Of a stretch of 64,000 bases of DNA, positions 48,045 to 57,546 are shown one piece after another. Numbering within the stretch: position 1 is the stretch's first letter; every line of letters starts with the position of its first letter. Under the pieces are notes generated by a model that was not told the origin of the DNA, ran no database searches, and was given only the letters and a program-made list of their open reading frames with translations. Both the position numbers and the translations under genes were made by a program. Source of the stretch: Synechococcus sp. SynAce01 (lineage in GTDB: Bacteria > Cyanobacteriota > Cyanobacteriia > PCC-6307 > Cyanobiaceae); the NCBI RefSeq assembly GCF_001885215.1, contig NZ_CP018091.1, positions 2,294,001 through 2,358,000 on the forward strand. Direction: 5' to 3'.

Positions 48045-49142
48045 GTGAGCGTCTGGCAGCGCTGGATGGACCGCGCCCTGCAGCTGGCGGCGCTCGGCGA
48101 AGGCCGCACCAGCCCCAATCCGCTGGTGGGTGCGGTGGTGCTGGCCGCCGATGGCACGCTGGTGGGGGAAGGCTTCCACGCCAGAGCCGGGGCGCCCCAC
48201 GCCGAGGTGGGTGCCCTGGTCCAGGCGGGTGAACGCGCCTGCGGGGGCACCTTGGTGGTGAGCCTGGAGCCCTGCTGCCACCACGGCCGCACCCCCCCCT
48301 GCAGTGAGGCGGTGATCGCCGCCGGCATCTGCCGGGTGGTGGTGGCAATGGCCGATCCTGATCCCCGGATGGCCGGCGCAGGCCTCGCCCAATTGCGGGC
48401 CGCTGGAATTGAGGTGATTGAGGCGGTCCGGCAGAGCGAAGCGCTGCGGCTGAACGCGGCCTTCTGCCACCGGGTGCGCAGCGGCCGCCCCCTGGGCCTG
48501 CTCAAGTGGGCGATGAGTGTGGATGGACGCACCGCCCTCCCCAACGGCCACAGCCAATGGATCAGTGGCCCCGAGGCGCGCCAGTGGGTTCACCGGCTGC
48601 GCGCCGGCTGTGATGCGGTGATCGTCGGCGGCGGCACGGTGCGCGCCGATGACCCCCTGCTCACCAGCCGTGGCCGGCGTTCGCCCGAGCCGCTGCGGGT
48701 GGTGCTCAGCCGCCAGCTGGATCTTCCCCCCGGCGCCCAGCTCTTTGACCAGACCGTGGCCCCCACCCTGGTGGCCCACGGGCCTGCTGCCGAACCCAGC
48801 CAGCGCCGCCGGCTTCTTCAGGCCGGGGTGGAGTGCCTGGAGCTCGAAGCCTGTGAACCGGCTTCGCTGATGGGGGCCCTGGCCCTGCGCGGTTGCAACC
48901 GGGTGCTCTGGGAATGCGGGCCGAGCCTGGCGGCCGCCGCCGTGGCCCAGGGATGCGTGCAGCGCCTGGTCGTTGTCGTGGCCCCGCGGCTGCTGGGCGG
49001 CGAGTCGGCGCGAACCCCCCTGGGAGACCTGGGCCTGACGGACGTCAACGCCGCCGCCCGCTGGAGCGAATGCGGCCTCGGGCGGCTCGGTCACGACCGG
49101 CTCTGGGAGCTGGTGGCGCCATCAGGCGAACGGCAGTCATGA
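48045..49142 (+). CDS. ribD: Bifunctional riboflavin deaminase/reductase
   Basis: Deaminates and reduces pyrimidine intermediates in riboflavin synthesis. Deaminase half: MDRALQLAALGEGRTSPNPLVGAVVL, GAPHAEVGAL (His-Ala-Glu zinc site) and LVVSLEPCCHHGRTPPCSEAVI. Reductase half: KWAMSVDGRTALPNGHSQWISGPEARQWVHRLRAGCDAVIVGGGTVRADDP. 365 aa from a GTG at 48045. Followed by mscS after 48 nt. Confidence 0.96.
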   Translation: MSVWQRWMDRALQLAALGEGRTSPNPLVGAVVLAADGTLVGEGFHARAGAPHAEVGALVQAGERACGGTLVVSLEPCCHHGRTPPCSEAVIAAGICRVVVAMADPDPRMAGAGLAQLRAAGIEVIEAVRQSEALRLNAAFCHRVRSGRPLGLLKWAMSVDGRTALPNGHSQWISGPEARQWVHRLRAGCDAVIVGGGTVRADDPLLTSRGRRSPEPLRVVLSRQLDLPPGAQLFDQTVAPTLVAHGPAAEPSQRRRLLQAGVECLELEACEPASLMGALALRGCNRVLWECGPSLAAAAVAQGCVQRLVVVVAPRLLGGESARTPLGDLGLTDVNAAARWSECGLGRLGHDRLWELVAPSGERQS

Positions 49143-49190
49143 CAACCTGGCCCCATCGCTCTGGGCCCCACCCACTTCACCGACATCTGA

Positions 49191-50222
49191 ATGACGCTTC
49201 TGCCTTTCGATCTACAGATTCCGATCCTCGGCCTGCTGCTCGCCGGCGGGCTCTGGTTACTGCTGGAGCTGCTGGCCCGCCGTTTCTCGCCGGGTTCACT
49301 GGCGCGGGCCCTGCTGTTGCGCAGCCAGCTCAGTCTTTGTCTCACCGTTGTCGCTGCCAGCTTCAGTTATTGGCTGGCAGGCCTGCTGCCCGCCAGCAAG
49401 CTGCCGACACCGCTCAATGAGGCGCAGCTGCGCGACACGCTGGTCAGCATCGGCCTGATCTGGACGGTGCTGCGCTGCAAATCGGAGCTGCTGCGCAAGG
49501 CTGATCGCTTTTCCGCCCAGCTCCTGCCCACCCTGCCCAGCAGGGATCGCCTGTTTCTCTTCGACGTTGCCGACAAGTTGATCGGAACGGTGGTGTTCGT
49601 GCTGATCACCCTGGCGATCCTCCGGTTGCTGGGGGCGTCCTTAACGGTGTTGGCCACCGCCGGTGGCTTCGGAGCGGCCGCCATCGGTTTCGGCGCCAGA
49701 ACGATCGTGGAGAACCTGCTCAGCGGCGTCAGCCTCTACATCAATCGACCGTTCGTGGTGGGTGACATGATCCAGATCCCCGCCGACTCACTGATCGGTG
49801 AAGTCGAGCAGATCGGCTGGTTCTATACACGCCTGCGCGACCTTGAACGCCAGCCCCTGTTCATTCCCAACGGTGTGTTCACGACCCAGCCCGTGATCAA
49901 CACCGGCCGCATTGACAGCCGCCGTATCTGGATCGAATTCGGTCTGCGCTTTGAGGATCACCAGGCGATCCAACCGGTGATCGCCGATCTTGAAGCCGCC
50001 TTACCGAAGGAGTCAGGGATTGATCTTGCGATGCCGCATGTGGTCCATTTCGTGAGCTACGGCCCCGCGAGCCTGGATCTGCGCCTGCTCTGCTTCTCAT
50101 CAGGCGGCGACATCATGAATGCCTGGGACCTGCAACAGCGGCTGTTGCTGCAGATCGGTCATGTGGTCAAGGCCCACAATGCCGCCATCCCTTACCCCAC
50201 CCGCCAACTGTTGAAGGCCTGA
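49191..50222 (+). CDS. mscS: Small-conductance mechanosensitive channel
   Basis: 343-aa osmotic-shock channel. Hydrophobic spans at the N-terminus (ILGLLLAGGLWLLLELLA, FSYWLAGLLPASKL and LIGTVVFVLITLAILRLLGASLT) are followed by the pore helix and beta domain pattern ATAGGFGAAAIGFGARTIVENLLSGVSLYINRPFVVGDMIQI, then an RDLERQPLFIPNGVF beta domain. ATG 49191. Downstream is a 137-nt gap before the glycosyltransferase. Clear family match. Confidence 0.95.
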   Translation: MTLLPFDLQIPILGLLLAGGLWLLLELLARRFSPGSLARALLLRSQLSLCLTVVAASFSYWLAGLLPASKLPTPLNEAQLRDTLVSIGLIWTVLRCKSELLRKADRFSAQLLPTLPSRDRLFLFDVADKLIGTVVFVLITLAILRLLGASLTVLATAGGFGAAAIGFGARTIVENLLSGVSLYINRPFVVGDMIQIPADSLIGEVEQIGWFYTRLRDLERQPLFIPNGVFTTQPVINTGRIDSRRIWIEFGLRFEDHQAIQPVIADLEAALPKESGIDLAMPHVVHFVSYGPASLDLRLLCFSSGGDIMNAWDLQQRLLLQIGHVVKAHNAAIPYPTRQLLKA

Positions 50223-50359
50223 GCGCTGCGGCGCCTGAGCCAACACATCCGATCCTCTGTCTGGCCTGTATTCCATAGGTCCAGCCTCGGTGCAGTCGGC
50301 AGGGCATTGTCCGTAGCCTTTTGCAACGAGACGTTAAGAGCGTTGGCCAGGCCCCTTCC

Positions 50360-52630
50360 ATGCTTTGTGGACCAGACGTGCTCCCAAGCGATTCCCCCGA
50401 TCGTTTCAAGGAACATCAGGGTCTGGTCGACGGGCCTGATGCCCTTCTGAGGCGGCAGGCGATCCTGGTTTACGGGGTCTGGGCGGCATTGACGCTGGCT
50501 CTGGTTCTGTCGGTCGGCGCAGGCTCCGGCCCGATGTCGTGGCGCAGCCTTGTGCCGGCGCTCGCCGTCAGTATTTGGGCTCTGCTGCTCGGCTCACGCC
50601 AGGAGCAGCATCTGCCGCTGGCGGCCCGCCGCTCGGCGGTGGTGTTGCTCAGCCTTCTGGCGGCCCGCTATCTCCACTGGCGCCTGGTCAGCACCCTCAA
50701 CCTGGCTACCCCTGGAAGCACAAGCCTGAGCCTGGTGATGCTGGCCGCCGAGCTGGCGCTGCTCGCCAACGGCTTCCTGCAGCTCTGGCTCACCTGGGTC
50801 AGGCAGCCGCCGATTGAGGCCGAAGCCAGGCTGGCTGCCGCCGACCTCGGCCGGCAGATCAGCGCGACCCCAGCCAGGGTGCCTGCCGTTGATGTGCTGG
50901 TGCCCAGCTACGGCGAACCGCTGGAGTTGATCGAGCGCTGCTTGCGCGGCTGCCTGGCCCTCGACTATCCGCTCTTTCGCGTCTGGTTGCTGGATGACAG
51001 TGGGCGGCCTGCTCTACAGGAGCTGTGCAAGCAGCTGGGCAGCCGCTATCTCACCCGTGGCTTCACCCAGCACGCCAAGGCCGGCAACCTCAACCATGCG
51101 CTGCCGCAGCTGCAGGGCGATCTGATCGCGGTGTTCGATGCCGACGTGGTGCCTCAGCAGGAATTTCTGCGGCGCAGCGTAGGCCTGTTCAGCGACCCGA
51201 GGGTGGGCTTCGTCCAGACCCCCCAGACCTACATGAATGCCGATCCGGTGGCTCGAAACCTGCGCCTCGAGCGCTGGCTGATGCCGGATGAGGAGAACTT
51301 CTACCGCTGGGTCGAGCCCACCCGCCAAGCGGTGGGCGCCGTGGTCTGCGCGGGCACCTCCTTTCTGATGCGTCGCTCGGCGTTGCTGCAGGTGGGGGGA
51401 TTCGAAACCGGCACCTCGTCGGAGGATCTGGCCACCGGCATCCGTTTGGCCGCCGCCGGCTACCGCAATCTCTATCTCAATGAAAAGCTGAGCGCTGGCC
51501 TCTCCCCACTTTCGATCGGGGCCATGGCCCGGCAGCGCGGTCGCTGGGCCAGCGGCACTCTGCAGATCCTGCGCACCGGTGCCAACCCCCTCCGGATCCA
51601 GGGGCTGAGCCTGTGGCAGCGGATCGCCTATCTCGAGGGAATCCTGCACTGGTTCAACGTGATTCCCCAACTGCTGCTGTTGCTGATGCCGCTCAGCCTC
51701 GGCCTGCTGGGGGTGGCACCGATTCTGGTGCGTGGACCGGGCTTGCTCGAGGTGGCCCTGCCCTTTTTTCTCAGCCAACTGCTGCTGGTGGGTTGGTTCA
51801 GCCGCGGTGCTCGCTCGGCCCTGCTGCCCGAGCTCTACCGCTGGATTTTCCTGTTCCCGATCCTCACGGCGGTGCTCTCCACCCTGGTGGGCTGTCCCCG
51901 AAAGTTCAGGGTGACTCCCAAGGCGATCACCGCCCAACGCACCTGGCTGCCGGCCGGCGGTTTGTTTCTCCCCCTGCTGGTTCTGCTTGCCCTGCAGCTG
52001 CTCAACCTGCTCCATCTGATCCTCGGGCCAGGCGGCGCTGCCCCGATCGGCCCTGACCAGGCGGCCAGCAGCCGGGCAGCCACCCAGGCCCTCGGTCTCG
52101 TCTGGGCTTCGATCAGCGTCGCCACCCTGAGCGTCGCCCTTCGCACCTGCTGGGATCGCCCCCGCAGCGAGGCCACCCCCTGGTTCGCGGTCGGTTCGCC
52201 TCAGGTGCTGTTGCGCTCGGCCACTGGGCCTGCTCAGGCCCGCCTGATGGCGATCAGCGAAACCGGACTTGAGTTGCTGCTGGGGCCAGGCGGCACTGAT
52301 GCCTGGGCTGCGGGGATGCTCGAAGGCGCCCGGCTGCAGTTGGAATGGCCAGGCCCCCTGCCGTTTCCTCTGCCGGTGCGCATCGCACGCACGCAGCGGG
52401 CAACAGCCGGCCTGCGCGTCGGTGCCGACTGGAATGACCTTGACGCCGCGCAAAGCGAAGCGATCCAGTCTCTGCTCTACCGACGCCTTAGCCAGTGGCC
52501 AACGCGTCAGGCGCCCTTCGAGCCCCTGGCCTTGCTTGCCGTTCTGTACCGCCTGCTGCAGCCGATGGCGGCGCAGGGTTGGTTTCAGCGCAGCCTGATG
52601 CCCTTGACGATCCAGGTCGATAACCCCTGA
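50360..52630 (+). CDS. Cellulose-synthase-like family 2 glycosyltransferase
   Basis: Processive membrane glycosyltransferase that extrudes a beta-glucan-like polymer. 756 aa from ATG 50360. Two or three N-terminal spans precede the catalytic domain: VPSYGEPLELIERCLRGC, WLLDDSGRP, HAKAGNLNHALPQLQGDLIAVFDADVVP (DAD), the SSEDLATG acidic motif and RQRGRWASGTL (QxxRW), then a membrane cluster with HWFNVIPQLLLLLMPLS and a C-terminal PilZ-like segment (about 625-750). BcsA-like layout, but no BcsB, BcsC, BcsZ or diguanylate gene is adjacent. The polymer is unknown. Confidence 0.9.
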   Translation: MLCGPDVLPSDSPDRFKEHQGLVDGPDALLRRQAILVYGVWAALTLALVLSVGAGSGPMSWRSLVPALAVSIWALLLGSRQEQHLPLAARRSAVVLLSLLAARYLHWRLVSTLNLATPGSTSLSLVMLAAELALLANGFLQLWLTWVRQPPIEAEARLAAADLGRQISATPARVPAVDVLVPSYGEPLELIERCLRGCLALDYPLFRVWLLDDSGRPALQELCKQLGSRYLTRGFTQHAKAGNLNHALPQLQGDLIAVFDADVVPQQEFLRRSVGLFSDPRVGFVQTPQTYMNADPVARNLRLERWLMPDEENFYRWVEPTRQAVGAVVCAGTSFLMRRSALLQVGGFETGTSSEDLATGIRLAAAGYRNLYLNEKLSAGLSPLSIGAMARQRGRWASGTLQILRTGANPLRIQGLSLWQRIAYLEGILHWFNVIPQLLLLLMPLSLGLLGVAPILVRGPGLLEVALPFFLSQLLLVGWFSRGARSALLPELYRWIFLFPILTAVLSTLVGCPRKFRVTPKAITAQRTWLPAGGLFLPLLVLLALQLLNLLHLILGPGGAAPIGPDQAASSRAATQALGLVWASISVATLSVALRTCWDRPRSEATPWFAVGSPQVLLRSATGPAQARLMAISETGLELLLGPGGTDAWAAGMLEGARLQLEWPGPLPFPLPVRIARTQRATAGLRVGADWNDLDAAQSEAIQSLLYRRLSQWPTRQAPFEPLALLAVLYRLLQPMAAQGWFQRSLMPLTIQVDNP

Positions 52631-52726
52631 AACAAGGGACCCGCTGACCAAAGCCGCTCGATCAGGCTCAAGCAAACGCGTTTAGGCACCGGCAAGCGCG
52701 AGAATGAAAACTTTGCTGCCAAGTCC

Positions 52727-53005
52727 ATGCAAGCCAGTTGGAACGACTGCCTGATCGCCACCAGTGACGACATCGTCAAGGTGGATGGCAATGCCTACTT
52801 CCCCGCCGAGTCCCTCAACTCCAGCCATGTTCGCCCCTCCAGTCACCGCACGGTTTGCGGCTGGAAAGGTGAAGCCCACTATTACGACGTGGTGGTCGGC
52901 GATCAGGTCAACGCCAACGCCGCCTGGTTCTATCCCGAACCCAAAGCGGCGGCCGCCGAGATCAAGGGTCGTGTGGCTTTCTGGAAGGGCGTTCAGGTTC
53001 GTTGA
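52727..53005 (+). CDS. DUF427 family protein
   Basis: 92-aa single-domain protein. It has VDGNAYFPAESLNSSHVRPSSHRTVCGWKGEAHYYDVVVGDQVNANAAWFYPEP, the DUF427 pattern with a GxAxYY motif. The family shows a beta-barrel fold of unknown function. ATG 52727. Slightly acidic. A second, longer DUF427 protein lies at 57547, so this genome has at least two. Confidence 0.9.
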   Translation: MQASWNDCLIATSDDIVKVDGNAYFPAESLNSSHVRPSSHRTVCGWKGEAHYYDVVVGDQVNANAAWFYPEPKAAAAEIKGRVAFWKGVQVR

Positions 53006-53081
53006 AGCGGGTCTCGGTTGCTGCTTCCCCAGAGTTTGGCTGATTGATGGGATGCGATTCAGCGCATTGGTTTCGGCAGAA

Positions 53082-54155
53082 TCAGTTCGTCTCTGGGGTT
53101 GCTGCTGCCGGTGGTGAGTCAGTGTCTTGAATGTTTTGAGTGTGGTCGGTTGGGTCCGTAGGTGAAGGTCGCTGTTCGCTTGACCAACTGACGATCATTC
53201 CAGCGATTGGGATGGCTAGAAAGACGCCAAGCAGACCGGCAACCCGTTCGCCGATGAACAGCGCGAAGAAAATCACCACAGGGTTGATGTTCAAGGCTTT
53301 CCCCATCACTTTCGGGTGAATCAGATTGTCCTGGATCTGTTGCAGAACAATCGAAACCACCACCACCGAAAGTGCCGTCCACGGCCCTTGGGTGACGAAG
53401 ACAAGACTACTGATTATGATCACTCCAAAGGTGGCCCCGATGCCCGGAATCGCATCGAGCACTCCAATGATGATCGCCAGAACCAAAGAGAATTTCACGC
53501 CTAAAACTGTGAAGGCGACGAAGCTTGAAATTGAGAGAAACAGCACCAGAATCATCTGGCCCCGCAGAAATCCAAGCACGTTCTTCTGCACACTGTGATC
53601 AAAGTGTTGGCGTGATCTGGCGGGCACCAGCCTGAGCAGCGAAATCCAGAGACGGCCATCATCAACCAGCATGTAAAGGCTGATCACCGGCAGAAAAATG
53701 AGTGTCAATACATTGCTGAAAGCACCGCCGATGAAACCGAAGCCCGTCTCCAAGCTGCTGCGCAACACCGACAGGATTGAGTCCAGATTGATCTGATTCA
53801 GCGTTTCAGTAAAAGGCAGATCGGAATCTCGTAATTTGCTTAGAACGTCCGTAGCAAGTGCACTGCCCTGGTTGACGACCTGAAACCCAAGGATCGCAAT
53901 AAAGCCCAGAATCAACGCAGCAACAGCCAGGCTGGACGCCACGATGGCCAGCCATCTGGGCATTGTCTTGCTTAAATAGCGAACCGGAAAATCCATCAAT
54001 ATAGCGAGAATCGCCGCGACGATAAACATCGCCAGAACGTTGTAGAAGTAGGAAATTGCTAAGATTCCGGCCCAACCGCTGGCAAACAACAGCAAGAACC
54101 TCAATAAATCTGAATTCTGGATGGATTCCAGTCGGCTAGTAGCCTTGCTGTTCAT
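53082..54155 (-). CDS. AI-2E family transporter (PerM/YdiK-type)
   Basis: 357-aa membrane protein with about eight spans, for example LLFASGWAGILAISYFYNVLAMFIVAAILAIL and SSLAVAALILGFIAILGFQVV. The pattern LIFLPVISLYMLVDDGRLWISLLRLVPARSR, GQMILVLFLSISSFVAFTVLGVKFSLVLAIIIGVLDAIPGIGATFGVIII and QDNLIHPKVMGKALNINPVVIFFALFIGER is the AI-2E signature. Export of a small solute is likely; true AI-2 export is not proven. Composition is less GC-rich than neighbours. ATG 54155 chosen over 54188. C-terminal 30 residues are Pro/Thr-rich. Confidence 0.93.
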   Translation of the reverse strand: MNSKATSRLESIQNSDLLRFLLLFASGWAGILAISYFYNVLAMFIVAAILAILMDFPVRYLSKTMPRWLAIVASSLAVAALILGFIAILGFQVVNQGSALATDVLSKLRDSDLPFTETLNQINLDSILSVLRSSLETGFGFIGGAFSNVLTLIFLPVISLYMLVDDGRLWISLLRLVPARSRQHFDHSVQKNVLGFLRGQMILVLFLSISSFVAFTVLGVKFSLVLAIIIGVLDAIPGIGATFGVIIISSLVFVTQGPWTALSVVVVSIVLQQIQDNLIHPKVMGKALNINPVVIFFALFIGERVAGLLGVFLAIPIAGMIVSWSSEQRPSPTDPTDHTQNIQDTDSPPAAATPETN

Positions 54156-54339
54156 TGGCTGATGTAGGGGAATGGTCACTGACAGCATTGGCTGTCGCTA
54201 GAGCTCTACCGAAAATCCAGCTGAGCAATGCTTTGTCAGCAAATCTAAGCTCTCCGTTGCTGATTCCTGGAGCTCGGCCTGTTCTTACACCAACACTGCT
54301 GGGCACTCGTAAGAGCCAAGCCCTCAAAAAGCCTCTCGA

Positions 54340-55293
54340 TTAGGTAGCAAACTCCGCACACCTCAGGAGTCGTTCCGGCCGTGCTTGACAGCTGCAGATG
54401 GCATGAACCACACGCTCGGTCATTGCCGCCAGATTGAACCGCCGATTGAAGCGGTAGCTGAAGGCGCCCAAGTAGCGATCAGCGTACTTTTCGAAGCGAA
54501 GGGCATGGAAGCTGCCGCTGAAGCTGGTTTTCAAGTTGCTGAGCACCGTGTTAATCCAACGGAATTCTGGTAATTCATTGGGATGACGACCCTTTACGAC
54601 CACAGGATGATGGAAGCAACCGACTTCTGCAACGGCGCGAAAGCAAGCCAGCCCATCGGAGATCACTTCACAGCCTATCGCCAGTGAATCTTGGGCCCAA
54701 TCAGCAATAGCGGCAAAAGAGAACGTGGGCACGGTGGCAAGTTTTATATACCGGGGGTGGCCCGCCTCATCGACAGAGACGGCTGCCACGACCGGCACCT
54801 TGTTCTCCGATCCACGACCAGGCTTGCCACCACAGCGTTCTCCGCCAAGGTAGGCATCATCCACCTGCACCCTTCCTCTGAGGACATAGGCGCCATCACG
54901 TTCTTTCATTGCCTGCATGATCTTGTTCTGAAGCAACCATGCCGTTCGGTAGTTCACACCGAGATGACGCCTCAGAGCTAGTGAGGAGATTCCTGTCTTG
55001 GCTTGGCCGACGAGGTAGAAGGCAAGGAACCAGGTGGTCAGAGGTAACTTTGTTGCCTCCAAGATGGTACCGGCCGTGAGGGTGGCTTGATGACGACAGC
55101 TCCGGCACTGATAGCGCTTGTGGCGCCTGCCAATGATGAGCCCGTACTCCTTGCCCTCACAACGTGGGCAACGGAAACCATCAGGCCAGCGCGCCTGTTC
55201 CAGGGCAACTTCACATTTTTGCTCGGTTCCGTAGAGCTCAATAAACTGGGGCAGCGACAGGCTGGCCTGGAACTGGATCCGATTCATAGCCAT
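54340..55293 (-). mobile_element. IS1595-family transposase (ISXO2-like)
   Basis: 317-aa intact transposase: N-terminal zinc-ribbon CPRCEGKEYGLIIGRRHKRYQCRSCRHQATLTAGTILEATKLPLTTWF and the DDE core VQVDDAYLGGERCGGKPGRGSENK, VISDGLACFRAV, with an N-type third residue region WINTVLSNLKTSFSGSFH. Terminal inverted repeats could not be set: an AGCCCT/AGGGCT pair at 54319 and 55336 is the only weak candidate, and no 8-bp duplication was seen. Neighbouring sequence is AT-richer, consistent with an inserted element. Ends therefore approximate. Confidence 0.85.
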
Positions 55294-55690
55294 GGCAGTG
55301 ACGACTGGTATATGCGTACCAGCCTAGGTCCCAAAAGGGCTGCCTGCGGAGCTTGCTGCCTAATCAAGAAAAGCCTTGATGACCCCAATGACCACCTGGG
55401 TTCTTGGCGGTCCTGGAGCGGTTCTTGGGCGCCGCCAATTTGATGTCGTCGATTTCATCTCTCGATCGAAGCCGATCAACTCCGATCGACATCCATCGTC
55501 TTGTTGCTATGATCACAATATAGTTTCGCTACTGATTGACCGACCGTTCGTTGGCCCCCTGGCTGGATTCTTGACTGGCCTGCCTGCCGATCAACTTGGT
55601 TGCCATTTGCTGGCCTGTTTCGCGGCCCAGTTCAGCCCTGAACCGGCACAAAGCCTGCCTTTCGATGTCCTTATTGGATCACTCCCGTTG
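55294..55690. other. Gene-free stretch between transposase and desaturase
   Basis: About 400 nt with no ORF that looks protein-like. The desaturase frame stays open across it, but the translation is not like any desaturase N-terminus. It probably holds the desaturase promoter and, near 55294-55345, one end of the IS1595 element. Nothing else recognised. Confidence 0.5.
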
Positions 55691-56827
55691 ATGACAAACC
55701 AAATCGCGCCATCGCTGGTGACATCGGCTCAAGTTGAGCCAGCGGCTGTGAAGCGTTCGGATTTTGTATTGGCTCCCTATGTGAGGAGCAATGATCTTTG
55801 GGCCACTTGGCAAATCGTCAATACCCTTGTTCCCTATGGGCTGCTGTGGGTCGCGGTGATCTATGTGGCGAGGGTGTCGATCTGGCTGACGCCACCGTTG
55901 CTCGTGCTGATGGTTCTGTTTTCGGGTCGCTGCTTTTCGTTGATGCACGATTGCGGTCATCAATCGCTATTCCGCTCCAAGCGTATGAATCGCTTGGTTG
56001 GTTTTCTTTTGGGTGTGATCAACGCGATACCTCAGTACCCCTGGTCAAGGGGACATGCTTTTCACCACAAACACAATGGAAACTGGGACCTCTACCGAGG
56101 ACCTTCGGCGCTGGTGAGCAGTGAAACTTTCCTGAAGATGACCCCTTTCCAGCAAGGATTTTATCAATTCCTTCGCCATCCCTTGATGCTCTTCCCGGGT
56201 GGATTCTTCTATTTGGTGATCAAGCCGAGAGTGGCCCTTCTGCTGGGCTTGTTTCACTTCGCTGGCCATGCCATGGCTTGCTTGAAAGCCGATATCCGCA
56301 GCAGCCTTAACTCGATCTGGACTAGCTACAAGCCTAAGTATTGGTATACCACTCTTGAGTTTCAGGATCTCGTCCTCAACAATATCTGCGTCGTTGCCAG
56401 CTGGATCATCCTCTCACGCTTGGTTGGTGCAGGTCTGTTCTGGAGCTTGTATTCGGTCGTGATGGCCTGCTCAGCAGCCCTGTTCATCTGTATCTTTTTT
56501 GTTCAGCACAATTTCGAGGGCTCCTACGCCCATCGAACAGAAGGCTGGAATTCGCTGACTGGAGCCATTGATGGCACCAGTCTGCTGCGCCTGCCAGCCA
56601 TCCTCAATTGGTTCACAGCAGATATTGGCTATCACAACATCCACCATCTCTGTTCGCGGATCCCGAATTACCACCTCCGCGCTTGCCATCAACGCAATGC
56701 GTCCTTGTTAACCGGAGCCACCACCCTGACGGTGCGTCAGATTCCGGATTGCTTTGCCTTCATCCTCTGGGATCGGAGCACTGACAGCCTGCAATCCGTT
56801 GAGCAGGTTCAAGCGGCCCAGGCTTAG
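55691..56827 (+). CDS. Fatty acid desaturase (three histidine boxes)
   Basis: Membrane di-iron enzyme that adds a double bond to lipid acyl chains. 378 aa from ATG 55691. His boxes: HDCGH (86-90), HAFHHKH (122-128) and HNIHH (315-319), with QHNFE (272-276); spacing matches omega-type acyl-lipid desaturases and related Des enzymes. Four or more hydrophobic spans (VPYGLLWVAVIYVARVSIWL, VNIIL-type LNNICVVASWIIL). Its end overlaps a small minus-strand ORF by 4 nt. Base composition is lower in GC than in core genes, suggesting recent acquisition. Regioselectivity unknown. Confidence 0.93.
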   Translation: MTNQIAPSLVTSAQVEPAAVKRSDFVLAPYVRSNDLWATWQIVNTLVPYGLLWVAVIYVARVSIWLTPPLLVLMVLFSGRCFSLMHDCGHQSLFRSKRMNRLVGFLLGVINAIPQYPWSRGHAFHHKHNGNWDLYRGPSALVSSETFLKMTPFQQGFYQFLRHPLMLFPGGFFYLVIKPRVALLLGLFHFAGHAMACLKADIRSSLNSIWTSYKPKYWYTTLEFQDLVLNNICVVASWIILSRLVGAGLFWSLYSVVMACSAALFICIFFVQHNFEGSYAHRTEGWNSLTGAIDGTSLLRLPAILNWFTADIGYHNIHHLCSRIPNYHLRACHQRNASLLTGATTLTVRQIPDCFAFILWDRSTDSLQSVEQVQAAQA

Positions 56828-57003
56828 CGCTCGCCCAGCAACTCGGCCCAGCTGGGGGCCGAGCCAGATCCCGCCTTCACAGCTGACTTGATGTGGGGGA
56901 AGCTAACGAGCCAGGGGCTGATCGGGGCGATTGGCTCGAGCCGCTTCTGGCCGCTTGAAACCAGGCGTGGATTGGCAGATTTTGATTTGGTCTTGGTTTT
57001 CAT
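56824..57003 (-). CDS. Small basic hypothetical protein (59 aa)
   Basis: 59-aa ORF from ATG 57003: lysine/threonine/serine-rich start (MKTKTKSKSANPR), then EPIAPISPWLVSF and a C-terminal end SGSAPSWAELLGER. The frame extends upstream to 57177 but with weaker coding character. It converges on the desaturase with a 4-nt overlap. Not recognised; could be a small conserved protein or noise. Confidence 0.4.
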   Translation of the reverse strand: MKTKTKSKSANPRLVSSGQKRLEPIAPISPWLVSFPHIKSAVKAGSGSAPSWAELLGER

Positions 57004-57546
57004 GGTCTTGAGGGATAAAAGAAAAGGAACAGCAACATCCATCCGCTGACGCTCATTGAGAGTGACCAAAGAAAGCGTGAGCTTGCTTGAGAGGTCTTGA
57101 GAACGCTTGCCGCCTGGAGGGCAAGCTTCTCTACAAAACAAACTTCTTTGGCTTGACCTGGTGCTGAAGCGGAGCACTCAGGCGATCAACAAAAAACCAA
57201 CGCTGCGGATCGATTCACTCAAAGTTTGCTTTCAATCTTCAATCTTCAGCTGTTAGTTGGCCTCTGGAAGATGATTCTAACTCAAAGTTTAGGTTTGTTT
57301 GAAAGCTAAGTTTCTACTCAAAGAGTATCACTCAAGAGTGCTACTTCAAAGTTGGATCGTCTCACAGAGTCTGCGATCAAGGCCAAAACCTGGGCGAGAA
57401 CCCATAAAGGGTGCTCTTTGAAGACTTGTCAATCTGTAAGCCAACAGGCCGAAAGCCAGAGGTTTGAACAGTTGACGTGGTTTGGATGGAATAATCGGCC
57501 CCCCTAAGGAGCTACGGCCGACAAGTCCATACTAACCCCTTGACGC
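57004..57546. other. AT-rich gene-free region with ACTCAAAG-type repeats
   Basis: About 540 nt without a convincing gene and far richer in A/T than its surroundings. It holds a motif repeated in the same direction: ACTCAAAGTTT at 57217 and 57280, ACTCAAAGAGT at 57316, ACTCAAGAGT at 57330 and ACTTCAAAGTT at 57343. The last three are 13-14 nt apart, the first ones 63 and 36. It could be an operator cluster or a non-coding RNA region. No known motif is recognised. Confidence 0.6.

Noticed and set aside
54319-55341. Terminal repeats of the IS1595 element (AGCCCT and AGGGCT)
   Set aside because: Only six matching bases and no 8-bp target duplication, so I did not set element ends on it.
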